From assembly GCF_009662475.1 (NCBI RefSeq), contig NZ_CP045571.1, positions 1,114,501 to 1,178,500 of the forward strand: a stretch of DNA of 64,000 nt. The letters are read 5' to 3'. A model generated the notes under the pieces. That model searched no databases. It saw nothing but the letters and a program-made list of their open reading frames with translations, and was not told where the DNA came from. Both the position numbers and the translations under genes were made by a program. Source of the DNA: Acidithiobacillus thiooxidans ATCC 19377 (GTDB lineage Bacteria; Pseudomonadota; Gammaproteobacteria; Acidithiobacillales; Acidithiobacillaceae). How positions within the stretch are numbered: position 1 is the stretch's first letter; the number at the start of each line of letters is the position of its first letter. Shown here one piece after another: positions 27,596 through 36,260 of this stretch.

Positions 27596-28609
27596 ATGGT
27601 ACAGGATATTCTTTCTCAGGATGAAGTGGATGCCCTATTTAAGGGCATGTCAGATGGTGATGTCGAAATACACGCTGAACCTGAGCCTGATCCGGGCGGT
27701 ATCCGTCCCTATGATCTGGCGAATCAGGATCGGATTGTGCGTGGCCGCATGCCCACTTTGGAGGTGGTCAACGAACGCTTTGCACGACTATGGCGGGTCA
27801 GTCTGTTTAATTTTCTCCGCCGTACCGCTGAAATTTCTGTGGGTCCGGTGCGCTTAATTAAATACAGTGAATTTATACGCAGACTGGTCGTTCCCAGTAA
27901 TATCAATATTGTGCAAATCAAACCCTTGCGGGGTTCGGCATTGTTTGTTTTTGATCCGCGCCTGATTTTCGCCGTGGTAGATAATTATTTCGGCGGTGAT
28001 GGACGTTTTCATGCGCGTATTGAAGGCCGTGAATTCACGCCTCTGGAACAAAGAATCATTAAACGGTTGCTGGATCTGGCATTTAAGGACTTTAAAAATG
28101 CCTGGACTCCGGTGACTGAACTGAATCCGGAACTAACCCGTTCCGAGGTGAACCCGCAATTTGTCAGCATTGCCACACCCACGGAAGTAGTGATTGTCAG
28201 TACGTTCAATGTTGAGCTGGAGTCGGGGAGTGGTACGTTTGAGATCTGTCTGCCTTATGGCATGGTAGAACCCGTCCGCGATCAGTTGACCGCCGGAACG
28301 ACGGCCGACCGCTCGGAAATTGACCGACGCTGGGTACAATCCATGCAGGACGAAATGCAGGAGGCCTCTCTGGAACTGGAAGTACACTTTCTGCAAACGC
28401 AACTGACTCTTCGGCAATTATTGGCGCTCCGTGATGGAGACATTATTCCTGTAGAAATGCCCGAGGAGGTTTTTGCTCAGGTGGATGGAATCCCGATTTT
28501 TTCCGGGCGTTATGGGGTTTCTAACGGAAAAATTGCTGTGCAGTTGGAAAAACATTTATGTCCGGAAATGATTGCCGGGCAGGCAGCTATGGCCGCTATG
28601 GAGAACTAA
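27596..28609 (+). CDS. fliM: FliM, rotor switch protein
   Basis: A 337-residue C-ring protein. The N-terminal ILSQDEVDALFKGM is the CheY-P docking peptide, so the switch still appears built to receive a chemotaxis signal. The middle domain (FARLWRVSLFNFLRRTAEIS, DNYFGGDGRFH) contacts FliG, and the C-terminus is a SpoA-type domain like FliN. fliN starts 3 nt after its stop. Confidence 0.96.
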   Translation: MVQDILSQDEVDALFKGMSDGDVEIHAEPEPDPGGIRPYDLANQDRIVRGRMPTLEVVNERFARLWRVSLFNFLRRTAEISVGPVRLIKYSEFIRRLVVPSNINIVQIKPLRGSALFVFDPRLIFAVVDNYFGGDGRFHARIEGREFTPLEQRIIKRLLDLAFKDFKNAWTPVTELNPELTRSEVNPQFVSIATPTEVVIVSTFNVELESGSGTFEICLPYGMVEPVRDQLTAGTTADRSEIDRRWVQSMQDEMQEASLELEVHFLQTQLTLRQLLALRDGDIIPVEMPEEVFAQVDGIPIFSGRYGVSNGKIAVQLEKHLCPEMIAGQAAMAAMEN

Positions 28610-28612
28610 AAG

Positions 28613-29137
28613 ATGGCTGAAGAACAGAATACCCCGGCGGCGTCTGCAACAGAGTCTGCTGACAATGCTCAGGCTGACGATATTATGGCTGATTGGGCGG
28701 CAGCAATGAGCGAACAGGAGGCTGCAGAAACAACTGCTGAGAATCCTTCCAGATCTGTTTCCGGAGAGGCAGGGGCCACTGCAGAGCAGAGTGTTCCTTC
28801 TTCTGCCGCATCTGCAAAAACAGCAACACCCGTGCCCATGCCGGAATTACAAGCTTCCCGATCGACCGGAACCCAGGCACAAAATCTCGATATGATACTG
28901 GATATTCCAGTAACCCTTTCGGTGGAATTGGGGAAAACCAAAATTCAGATTCGTAATTTGTTGCAGCTTGCCCAAGGTTCTGTGGTCGAGTTGGAGCGGC
29001 TTGCCGGTGAACCCATGGATGTGTTGGTCAACGGTTATCTGATCGCCCAGGGCGAGGTTGTGCTGGTGAATGACAAATTTGGTATCCGCTTGACCGATAT
29101 TGTCAGCCCGGCAGAGCGCGCCAAAAAATTGCGATGA
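28613..29137 (+). CDS. fliN: FliN, rotor switch protein
   Basis: A 174-residue C-ring protein. The conserved SpoA domain occupies residues about 95-172 (MILDIPVTLSVELGKTKI, LLQLAQGSVVELERLAGEPM, VNDKFGIRLTDIVSP). The first 90 or so residues are an Ala/Ser/Glu-rich, probably disordered extension, longer than usual. FliN docks FliH-FliI to the C-ring. The stop overlaps the fliO start (ATGA). Confidence 0.95.
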   Translation: MAEEQNTPAASATESADNAQADDIMADWAAAMSEQEAAETTAENPSRSVSGEAGATAEQSVPSSAASAKTATPVPMPELQASRSTGTQAQNLDMILDIPVTLSVELGKTKIQIRNLLQLAQGSVVELERLAGEPMDVLVNGYLIAQGEVVLVNDKFGIRLTDIVSPAERAKKLR

Positions 29138-29661
29138 AACGTCTTTTTGAAGCGCCAAAATTTTGGCTGATCTTCTGGGTATTGTCCGGGTTCAGTCCCT
29201 TGGCCCAAGCCAGTACTCCCGCCGTGATGGACACGGGTAGTCCCTTTTCCTGGATGTCCATATTGCAGTTGTTTGCCGCTTTGTTGTTTGTATTGGCTGT
29301 ATTTTTTGTGGTGATCTGGATGCTCAAACATTTCCAGCCGGGCGCAATGAATAACCCGGTTGCCGGGCTCAAAGTAGTGACATCCCTGCCTTTGGGTACG
29401 CGGGAACGTCTTTTGCTAGTACAGGTCGGAGAGCAGCAATTGCTACTTGGGGTAACACCAACAGGCATTCATCTGTTGCATACCCTGGAGACAGCGCTGC
29501 CCGATACGACCAGTAATTCAGCAACGGCTTTTGCCAGCTGGTTACGTACTGCGATGGAGAGGCGTAAGCAAGGAACATGGAGCCCAAACACCCCAGTCCC
29601 CAAGGGAAATATAAAAACCGGCGATCAACATCCGCCTTCAGGAGATTCTTCACCGGACTGA
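29134..29661 (+). CDS. fliO: FliO, export gate assembly protein
   Basis: A 175-residue protein with an N-terminal signal-like segment (to about residue 24), a single membrane span near residues 45-66 ([20 protein letters not shown]) and a cytoplasmic domain with [27 protein letters not shown] (given here in family order; only the [11 protein letters not shown] core is diagnostic). FliO assists FliP oligomerisation. Its 3' end overlaps the fliP start by 85 nt if the longer FliP start is used. Confidence 0.88.
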   Translation: MKRLFEAPKFWLIFWVLSGFSPLAQASTPAVMDTGSPFSWMSILQLFAALLFVLAVFFVVIWMLKHFQPGAMNNPVAGLKVVTSLPLGTRERLLLVQVGEQQLLLGVTPTGIHLLHTLETALPDTTSNSATAFASWLRTAMERRKQGTWSPNTPVPKGNIKTGDQHPPSGDSSPD

Positions 29662-30371
29662 TGGTTTTTTTCCTGCCGGGGATTGCGCTGGCAGGAGGAC
29701 TCCCGGCCCTGACCGCAACGCCACAGGCTGGAGGTGCTACCGAGTACAGCCTCAGCATCCAAACCCTGATTTTCATGACCGTGCTGGTTTTCCTGCCAGC
29801 CATGTTACTGATGATGACCGCATTTACCCGCATCATCATTGTGTTATCCCTGCTCAAACAAGCTCTTGGTTCTACCCAGATGCCTCCGAGTCAAATTATT
29901 GTCGGACTTTCCCTGTTTTTGACGTTTTTTGTGATGGCTCCAGTTTTTCAGCAGCTCAATACTCAGGCCCTGCAGCCATTAACCAAAAACCAGATCAACC
30001 TCACTGAGGCCATGTCTCGTGCCGAAGGGCCCCTGCGAACATTTATGCTTTCCCAGACCAGACCGGATGACCTGGCGCTTTTTGTCAAATTATCCGGACA
30101 TAAGCAGTTGCAGGCCCCTGCCGATACGCCCATGACTTTGCTTGTTCCAGCTTTTGTGACTTCCGAACTGAAAACCGGGTTTCAGATCGGTTTTCTGATA
30201 TTTATTCCTTTTGTCATCATTGATCTGGTCGTGGCAGCGGTGCTGATGTCCATGGGCATGATGATGTTGTCACCCGTCACCATCTCTTTTCCTTTCAAGC
30301 TGATGCTTTTTGTGCTGGTCAATGGCTGGGATCTGGTGATTGGTTCGCTGGTACAAAGTTTCGTGCATTGA
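29577..30371 (+). CDS. fliP: FliP, export gate core subunit
   Basis: A 264-residue inner-membrane protein of the FliPQR export gate. The ATG at 29577 is preferred over the ATG at 29661: it follows AAGGAAC and supplies a basic n-region (RRFF) before the hydrophobic core [13 protein letters not shown], as expected for FliP's cleaved signal peptide. Later segments are strongly conserved ([56 protein letters not shown]). It precedes fliQ by 12 nt. Confidence 0.95.
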   Translation: MEPKHPSPQGKYKNRRSTSAFRRFFTGLMVFFLPGIALAGGLPALTATPQAGGATEYSLSIQTLIFMTVLVFLPAMLLMMTAFTRIIIVLSLLKQALGSTQMPPSQIIVGLSLFLTFFVMAPVFQQLNTQALQPLTKNQINLTEAMSRAEGPLRTFMLSQTRPDDLALFVKLSGHKQLQAPADTPMTLLVPAFVTSELKTGFQIGFLIFIPFVIIDLVVAAVLMSMGMMMLSPVTISFPFKLMLFVLVNGWDLVIGSLVQSFVH

Positions 30372-30383
30372 GGAGAAACTATT

Positions 30384-30656
30384 ATGACTCCTGTAAGTGT
30401 TATTGATGTGGGGCAACAGGCCATCTGGACGACGCTTCTGCTTTCTGCTCCGCTCTTGGGTATTGCTCTGGTGGTCGGGGTGCTGGTCAGCATTTTCCAG
30501 GCGGCTACACAAATAAACGAAATGACCCTGAGTTTTGTGCCCAAGGTGATCGCCATGGGCTTGGTCATGGTTATTCTCGGACCCTGGATGTTGCATTTGA
30601 TGATGGATTATACCATCCAGCTTTTTCATAATATTCCTCATCTTATTGATCAATGA
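30384..30656 (+). CDS. fliQ: FliQ, export gate subunit
   Basis: A 90-residue protein with two membrane-embedded helices (near residues 18-40 and 50-75). Conserved FliQ features are the central VSIFQAATQINEMTLSFVPK segment and the glycine/proline-rich turn GPWM. It joins FliP and FliR in the export gate. A GAGGAGAAAC ribosome site precedes the ATG, and the stop overlaps the fliR start (ATGA). Confidence 0.95.
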   Translation: MTPVSVIDVGQQAIWTTLLLSAPLLGIALVVGVLVSIFQAATQINEMTLSFVPKVIAMGLVMVILGPWMLHLMMDYTIQLFHNIPHLIDQ

Positions 30657-31228
30657 TTCACTTTACCAGTCTGCAATTAGAGCACTGGATCGGTCTGGTC
30701 TTCTGGCCTTTCGTACGGGTATTGGCGTTACTTTCCACTGCCCCGGTATTCAGTGCGACGCAAGTGCCTGTCCAGGTTCGGGTAGGCCTGGCTCTACTTA
30801 TCAGCGTGGCAATTGCCCCGGCATTGCCCGCCATGCCTGCCGTGCATTTCCTGAGTGGCGAAGGGGTGGTTCTCCTGATTCAGCAATTGTTGATTGGTTT
30901 TGGACTGGGTTTTGCCATTACCCTGATTTTCAGTGTGATCCAGTTTTCGGGCTCGGTGATCAGTTTGCAGATGGGGCTAGGGTTCAGCAGCTTTTTTGAC
31001 CCTACTACCGGTGTGCAAGTCCCGACCTTGTCCAATTTTCTGAATTTGCTGGTGCTACTGCTTTTCATGGGGATGAATGGACAATTGCTGGTGCTCGCGA
31101 CCTTGATGCGCAGCTTTACCTTGTTGCCGGTCAGCGCCAGTCTCAGCCTCAACCCCTCAACCTGGCATTTGCTGGTCAGCGAAGGTGCCGTGATATTTTC
31201 CCTGGGTCTGGCCATTTCCACGCCGGTA

Positions 31229-31236
31229 TTGGGTAC
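31229..31236 (+). repeat. Target-site duplication, left copy (fliR)
   Basis: TTGGGTAC directly precedes the left end of the IS4-like element and is repeated exactly at 32782-32789. Confidence 0.93.
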
Positions 31237-31255
31237 CTCTAGTTTAGACATTCAG

Positions 31256-31275
31256 CCCGGCTCCGCCGGGTTTTT
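31256..31275 (+). terminator. Terminator-like hairpin inside the IS left end
   Basis: CCCGGC-TCC-GCCGGG followed by TTTTT forms a 6-bp all-GC stem with a T-run. It faces transcription entering from fliR and could shield the transposase and make the insertion polar on flhB and later genes. Confidence 0.65.
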
Positions 31276-31324
31276 ATTTTCTATTTTTGCTACGAAAGTG
31301 CTTGACACGGAGATAGTGCCGTGC

Positions 31325-31353
31325 GGCCGACCCTTTGGAAAAAAGGGTCGGCC
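31325..31353 (+). promoter_or_regulatory. Perfect 12-bp hairpin upstream of the transposase start
   Basis: GGCCGACCCTTT and AAAGGGTCGGCC pair perfectly around the loop GGAAA, 36 nt before the transposase ATG at 31390. Such hairpins in IS leaders can limit translation from readthrough transcripts; that role is inferred here. Confidence 0.6.
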
Positions 31354-31389
31354 AATGAGAAGCGTTTTAGGCTTCTCGGAATCACTGCC

Positions 31390-32703
31390 ATGTCCTTTCA
31401 GCGTCTCGTTACCCTCCGCCTTTCAGAGTGGATTTCCTACTTTCTCGCCGCCGTGCCGCCGCGCTCGCGGCGCAGCTTCATCGAACTGCTGTGCGGGTGC
31501 CTGATCTCTCCTGATGGCTGGGTCACCCGTGCCCTCAGCCATATTTCGCTGCGCTGCCATTGGACCACTTATTACAAACTCCTGGAGCGTGAATCCTTGC
31601 GGACCCAGGTTCTGGCCATTGCCCAAGTCCGATGGCTCCTATCCATTTTGCCGCCGCTGCCGATCGTCGAGTTGATCATCGACGATACGCTGGTCCTGCG
31701 ACACTCTACCAAGGCCCCAGGCGCGACCATCCACTTCGATCACAGCCATAAACACAACCGCCCCCGTTATGTCCTCGCCCAGAACTGGGTAGGGCTGGCG
31801 TTGACCCTGCGGAGCCGCTCCGGCAAAGCCCTTTCCTTTCCCATTCGCTTGCGCCTCGTGCCCCGCACCGGTAATACCCACAAGCTGAAAATCGCCGGGG
31901 CATTACTGCGGGCCTTTATACCCCACATCCCCGTACCCGTCCGCTTGCTCACCGATGCCTGGTTCATGCGTCGCCGCCTGCTCTTGCCCCTGCTGCGTCA
32001 GCGTGGCCAGTTCATCGGCCAGGTGCGCCAGGATACCGCACTGTATCGGCAGCCCCCGCCCAAACCCGCCAAAGCGCAACGGGGTCGGCCCCGGAAATAT
32101 GGGGACAAACTGACCCCGGAAGCCCTGACCTCACTCCCCACAGAGATCCTCACCCTGTTTGTCTATGGGAAATGGCAGAAGGTCCGTCTTCAATCCATCG
32201 TCGCCCAGGCACGCTTCCTCAACGGCCATCCCGTCCGGGCAGTCTGGAGCGCTATCTACGATGCAAAACACCATCGATGGTCGCCCACACGCCTTTATCT
32301 CGCTTCCGAAACCGATCTGACCGCCTCTGAAATCGTCACCCTCTATGGCAACCGTTGGCAGATCGAACCCCTCTTCCATAACCTGAAACGCTGGTGGGGC
32401 ATTAATAACCTCTGGCAGCAAAGGCGCGCGGTTCTCGAACGCTGGATGCAAATTCGTTGCATTGCCTGGTCCATGGTGCAGCTCCTCGCGGAAACAGTCA
32501 CCGAGGACTTTCCCATGACCGCCGTAGCGCCTTGGCGTATCGCTACACCCGTCACTGCAGGACTCATGGCTCAATGGCTCCATCTGCATTTTCTGCGGGT
32601 TCCTTTCTGGAGGGGCTATGACCCAAAGTCCGGGAAATTCCAGTGCCCCAATTCCGACTTTTGGGCCGATACCGATGACCCACCCCGCAAAAAGGCTGCC
32701 TGA
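31390..32703 (+). CDS. IS4-superfamily transposase
   Basis: A 437-residue DDE transposase. The first catalytic Asp is probably in ELIIDDTLVLRH and the second in RLLTDAWFMRR. The third region is YGNRWQIEPLFHNLK, a perfect Y-(2)-R-(3)-E-(6)-K signature of the IS4 superfamily. The reading frame is intact across the element. The ATG at 31390 starts a typical N-terminus; an upstream GTG at 31321 lies inside the hairpin region and is less likely. Confidence 0.9.
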   Translation: MSFQRLVTLRLSEWISYFLAAVPPRSRRSFIELLCGCLISPDGWVTRALSHISLRCHWTTYYKLLERESLRTQVLAIAQVRWLLSILPPLPIVELIIDDTLVLRHSTKAPGATIHFDHSHKHNRPRYVLAQNWVGLALTLRSRSGKALSFPIRLRLVPRTGNTHKLKIAGALLRAFIPHIPVPVRLLTDAWFMRRRLLLPLLRQRGQFIGQVRQDTALYRQPPPKPAKAQRGRPRKYGDKLTPEALTSLPTEILTLFVYGKWQKVRLQSIVAQARFLNGHPVRAVWSAIYDAKHHRWSPTRLYLASETDLTASEIVTLYGNRWQIEPLFHNLKRWWGINNLWQQRRAVLERWMQIRCIAWSMVQLLAETVTEDFPMTAVAPWRIATPVTAGLMAQWLHLHFLRVPFWRGYDPKSGKFQCPNSDFWADTDDPPRKKAA

Positions 32704-32781
32704 CACGCTTCTACCCCAAATTTACTGCATCATATCGCCACCCACTGGGACAGGCGAGGAAGCGGAATGTCTAAACTTCAG

Positions 32782-32789
32782 TTGGGTAC
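32782..32789 (+). repeat. Target-site duplication, right copy (fliR)
   Basis: Second exact copy of TTGGGTAC, immediately after the right inverted repeat. The fliR coding sequence resumes here. Confidence 0.93.
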
Positions 32790-33031
32790 GTTAATACTGG
32801 TCAATATTGCCTTGGGGATATTGGGAAAGCTGGCACCTCAACTGAACATCTTCGTGATTGGCTTTCCGCTATTGTTGGGACTTGGGCTGCTGGCCATTTA
32901 TATATTCATGCCCGCCATGCAGATGCTGGTTGAACATTTGCTGAGCATGTCCATGAGCTTTGCCGGTAAAACCATGTTGACGGCGGCACAGCCATGACTA
33001 TTCAGCCACACCTCATTGGAGAGGCCTTCTG

Positions 33032-34159
33032 ATGGCGGAAGAAAACGCGCAGGAACGCACTGAAGCTGCAACGCCGAAACGTCAGGAGGACGCCCGCAAA
33101 AAAGGGCAGGTGGCGCGCTCCCGGGAGCTGTCTACCAGTGCTCTGTTACTGGTTTCTGCCAGCCTGTTTTATGTGTTTGCGGACCACATTTATCAGAGTC
33201 TTGCGGCTTTTTTGTATGCCGGTCTGCATTTGTCTACTCCCGAAATGACGGATTCTGGTGATTTGCTCAGACATTTTGCACGTATGTTAATGATGGCTAC
33301 CTGGATGACCTTGCCTTACTTCCTGATTTTGCTGGTGGCAGTTATTGCGTCGGGACTGATGGTCGGCGGTTGGGTTTTCAGTACCCAATCCTTAATACCG
33401 GATTTTACCAAGCTGGACCCAATCAGTGGTGCCCAGAAAATCATCTCGAAACATGGTGCTCTGGAACTGGTGAAAGCAGTTTTGAAAACCCTGGTGATCG
33501 GTGGCTTCGGCGTGACCTTGCTTTGGGCGCAGCGTCACGCACTGTTCGGCCTGGTAGCGCAAACCCCCGATCATGCTCTTTTACATCTGATGCGAATGAG
33601 CGGACTGGTTTTTTTGATCCTCTCCGCCACCACACTGTTGATCGTGCTTTTTGACGTACCTTTCCAGATCTGGACCCTGAATCAGAAGTTGAAAATGTCC
33701 CGTCAGGAAATCAAGGATGAAATGAAAGAGTCGGATGGTAATCCTGAAATCAAATCCAAAGTGCGCGCCATGCAGCGGGAAATGGCGCGCCGGCGGATGA
33801 TGGCAGCCATTCCTAAAGCCGATGTCATTGTGACCAACCCAACCCACTATGCCGTTGCCCTGCGTTATAAAGAAGGGGAACAACGTGCCCCCATGTTACT
33901 CGCCAAAGGTGCCGATCTGGTGGCTGCTAAGATTCGTGAAATTGCCGCCGAACACCACATTCCTATTGTCGAAGCACCACCATTGGCGCGCGCCTTGTTT
34001 CATCATGTCGAACTGGAGCAGGAAATTCCTGTGAGCTTGTATCGGGCAGTGGCAGAACTTCTCGCCTATTTATATCAATTACGGGTGGCTGCTCCGCAGC
34101 AGTATCCGCCATTGCCGGAGACCTGGTCTGTTCCGGCAGAACTGGACAAACGGGATTAA
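33032..34159 (+). CDS. flhB: FlhB, export switch protein
   Basis: A 375-residue inner-membrane protein that controls substrate switching from hook to filament. Four membrane segments are followed by a cytoplasmic domain with the self-cleavage motif NPTH (VTNPTHYAVAL, about residues 267-277). The N-terminus (NAQERTEAATPKRQEDARKK) is the family signature. It lies 34 nt after the fliR fragment, so IS-borne termination could reduce its expression. A separate FlhB C-terminal-domain protein is encoded at 55540. Confidence 0.97.
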   Translation: MAEENAQERTEAATPKRQEDARKKGQVARSRELSTSALLLVSASLFYVFADHIYQSLAAFLYAGLHLSTPEMTDSGDLLRHFARMLMMATWMTLPYFLILLVAVIASGLMVGGWVFSTQSLIPDFTKLDPISGAQKIISKHGALELVKAVLKTLVIGGFGVTLLWAQRHALFGLVAQTPDHALLHLMRMSGLVFLILSATTLLIVLFDVPFQIWTLNQKLKMSRQEIKDEMKESDGNPEIKSKVRAMQREMARRRMMAAIPKADVIVTNPTHYAVALRYKEGEQRAPMLLAKGADLVAAKIREIAAEHHIPIVEAPPLARALFHHVELEQEIPVSLYRAVAELLAYLYQLRVAAPQQYPPLPETWSVPAELDKRD

Positions 34160-34162
34160 GCG

Positions 34163-36217
34163 ATGAATTTTATCAGCCGTCTCTTGCAAAAACTCAACTG
34201 GCATACCCTGGCCGCGCCCATACTGGTGATTATGGTGCTGGCCATGCTGATTATCCCGCTACCCACTTTTCTGCTGGATATTTTGTTTACGTTCAATATT
34301 ACCCTGGGGTTGATTATTCTGTTGGTCAGCCTTTACATGAAGCGGCCCCTCGAATTTGCCGCCTTTCCTACGGCCTTGTTGCTGACGACTCTGCTGCGCT
34401 TGTCTCTGAACGTGGCTGCTGCGCGAATTATTCTCCTGCATGGACAGAATGGTCCGGGCGCCGCAGGGCAGGTGATTGAATCTTTCGGTCAGTTTGTGGT
34501 GGGTGGAGATTACGTCGTTGGCATTATTGTTTTCGCCATTCTGGTGATCATCAATTTTGTGGTGATTACCAAAGGGGCTGGTCGAATTGCCGAAGTCAGT
34601 GCCCGTTTTACCCTGGATGCCATGCCCGGCAAACAAATGGCCATTGATGCCGATTTAAATGCAGGAATTATCGATCAGGAAGAGGCTCATCGGCGGCGCA
34701 GCGAAATTGCTCAGGAAGCCGACTTTTTCGGATCGATGGATGGTGCCAGCAAATTTGTACGCGGTGATGCGGTAGCGGCCATTTTGATTCTGTTTATCAA
34801 CCTGATTGGTGGTCTGATTATTGGCATTTGGCAGCATGGTCTGAGTTTGAGTACAGCCGTCCACGATTATACCTTGTTGAGTATTGGTGATGCCCTGGTT
34901 GCACAGATTCCGGCTTTGGTCATTTCCATAGCGGCCGGTATTGTGGTCAGCACCGTCAATACCGGTCAGGATTTGGGCAAGCAGCTGATCGGCCAGGTAT
35001 TTCAAAATAGAGAAGTGATGACTATTGTGGCTGTTATTTTGGCCATTCTGGGTCTGATTCCAGGGATGCCTCATTTGCCATTCCTAGGGGCGGCGGCCTT
35101 GCTGGGCGCAATCGTCTGGTATGGCAAACAAGTTAAAGCGCCGGAAAAAGTTGTTGAACCTCCTGTTGGTGCTACAGAGCCGGAGGAGGTGACCTGGGCG
35201 AGTGTGGAGCCGTTGGATCCTTTGGGACTGGAGGTCGGGTACCGTTTGATTCCGCTGGTGGACAAAGGTCAGGGTGGTGAATTGCTGGCACGTATTCGCG
35301 GCGTTCGCAAAAAATTTGCCCAGGATTTTGGATTTCTGGTACCGGCAGTCCATGTTCGGGACAATCTGGAATTGAGGCCGACGGCCTACCGTATTAACGT
35401 CAAAGGCGTGGAGGTGGGGGGTGGGGAGGTGTTTCCGGATTTGCTGCTGGCGATTGATCCCGGAAATGTTCTCGGAAAAATCGCGGGCACCCCGACCACT
35501 GATCCCTCTTTTGGATTGCCCGCTGTTTGGATTGATAAGGATGAACGCGATAAAAGCGTGGCTTTGGGTTATACCGTAGTGGACCCGGCCACCGTCATTG
35601 CCACCCAGTTGCACCAGATTCTCCAAAGCCATGGTGCGGACTTGCTGGGTCGGGAAGAAGTGGAAGGCTTGCTTTCTCATTTGGCCAGCCGTTCTCCCAA
35701 ACTGGTAGAAGATGTCATTCCCAAAATGCTTTCCCCGGACAAGCTGAAAAAGGTCTTGCAGAACCTCCTGAATGAGGGCGTCCCGATTCGCGATATGCGC
35801 ACTATCGTCGAAATTTTGGCGGAGCATGCACCCCAAAGCCAGGATGTTGACGAATTGACGGCAGCCGTGCGCACAGCTCTGGGTCCCTACATTGTTCAGG
35901 GGCTGTTTCCCGGGCAGTCCGAACTACCTGTTGCCGTGCTGGACGGGCAGTTGGAACACTTATTGCAAGAGAGTCTGCGCAATAGTAACGGCGAAGCTTT
36001 GGAGCCGGGTTTGGCTCAACGCGTACTGGAAAAGGCAGGGGACTTGATGCAGCAAATGGAGGCAGGGGGGATGCAGCCGGTATTGTTGGCCATGGCCCCC
36101 ATGCGCACGTTTTTGGCGCGTTTTCTGGCGCGCAGTGCGCCCCGGATGCGGGTTCTTTCTTATGCGGAAATACCCGAAAGTAAAAAAATCAGGGTGGTGG
36201 CTACCCTGGGTGCCTGA
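34163..36217 (+). CDS. flhA: FlhA, export gate protein
   Basis: A 684-residue protein with about eight N-terminal membrane helices and a large cytoplasmic domain that docks chaperone-substrate complexes. The FHIPEP-family segment is visible (RLSLNVAAARIILLHG, then GRIAEVSARFTLDAMPGKQM), followed by the cytoplasmic loop with DPLGLEVGYRLIPLVD. It starts 3 nt after flhB. The length is normal. Confidence 0.97.
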   Translation: MNFISRLLQKLNWHTLAAPILVIMVLAMLIIPLPTFLLDILFTFNITLGLIILLVSLYMKRPLEFAAFPTALLLTTLLRLSLNVAAARIILLHGQNGPGAAGQVIESFGQFVVGGDYVVGIIVFAILVIINFVVITKGAGRIAEVSARFTLDAMPGKQMAIDADLNAGIIDQEEAHRRRSEIAQEADFFGSMDGASKFVRGDAVAAILILFINLIGGLIIGIWQHGLSLSTAVHDYTLLSIGDALVAQIPALVISIAAGIVVSTVNTGQDLGKQLIGQVFQNREVMTIVAVILAILGLIPGMPHLPFLGAAALLGAIVWYGKQVKAPEKVVEPPVGATEPEEVTWASVEPLDPLGLEVGYRLIPLVDKGQGGELLARIRGVRKKFAQDFGFLVPAVHVRDNLELRPTAYRINVKGVEVGGGEVFPDLLLAIDPGNVLGKIAGTPTTDPSFGLPAVWIDKDERDKSVALGYTVVDPATVIATQLHQILQSHGADLLGREEVEGLLSHLASRSPKLVEDVIPKMLSPDKLKKVLQNLLNEGVPIRDMRTIVEILAEHAPQSQDVDELTAAVRTALGPYIVQGLFPGQSELPVAVLDGQLEHLLQESLRNSNGEALEPGLAQRVLEKAGDLMQQMEAGGMQPVLLAMAPMRTFLARFLARSAPRMRVLSYAEIPESKKIRVVATLGA

Positions 36218-36260
36218 TTTTTCAGGATGGTGCCTGAACGTCTAACAGGAGTCAGTTTTT

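Larger units (their letters stand above)
31237..32781 (+). mobile_element. IS4-superfamily insertion sequence, 1545 bp
   Basis: Complete element inserted in fliR. The ends are imperfect inverted repeats of 17 bp with 15 matches, sharing the core AGTTTAGACATTC. The left end reads CTCT and the right end, on the opposite strand, CTGA. An exact 8-bp direct repeat flanks it. It holds one transposase gene in the same direction as fliR, plus two strong hairpins at its left end. The intact ORF, ends and target duplication suggest a recent insertion. I do not assign an IS name. Confidence 0.93.
30653..32997 (+). pseudogene. fliR: FliR, split by an IS4-like element
   Basis: The 5' part (30653-31236) encodes the first 194 residues of FliR, including VRVGLALLISVAIAP and MGLGFSSFFDPTTGVQVP. 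The 3' part (32790-32997) encodes the last 70 or so (LVNIALGILGKLAPQLNIFV, then IGFPLLLGLGL). Between them lies a 1545-bp insertion sequence flanked by an 8-bp duplication. Removing the element and one duplication joins 584 nt to 208 nt, exactly 264 codons, giving a normal 263-residue FliR. FliR is essential for flagellar export, so the gene is probably inactive. As drawn, translation from the 5' half runs into the IS and stops near 31504. Confidence 0.95.

Noticed and set aside
35084-35836. 250-codon minus-strand ORF opposite flhA
   Set aside because: It lies wholly inside a conserved flhA region, and its translation shows no recognisable domain.
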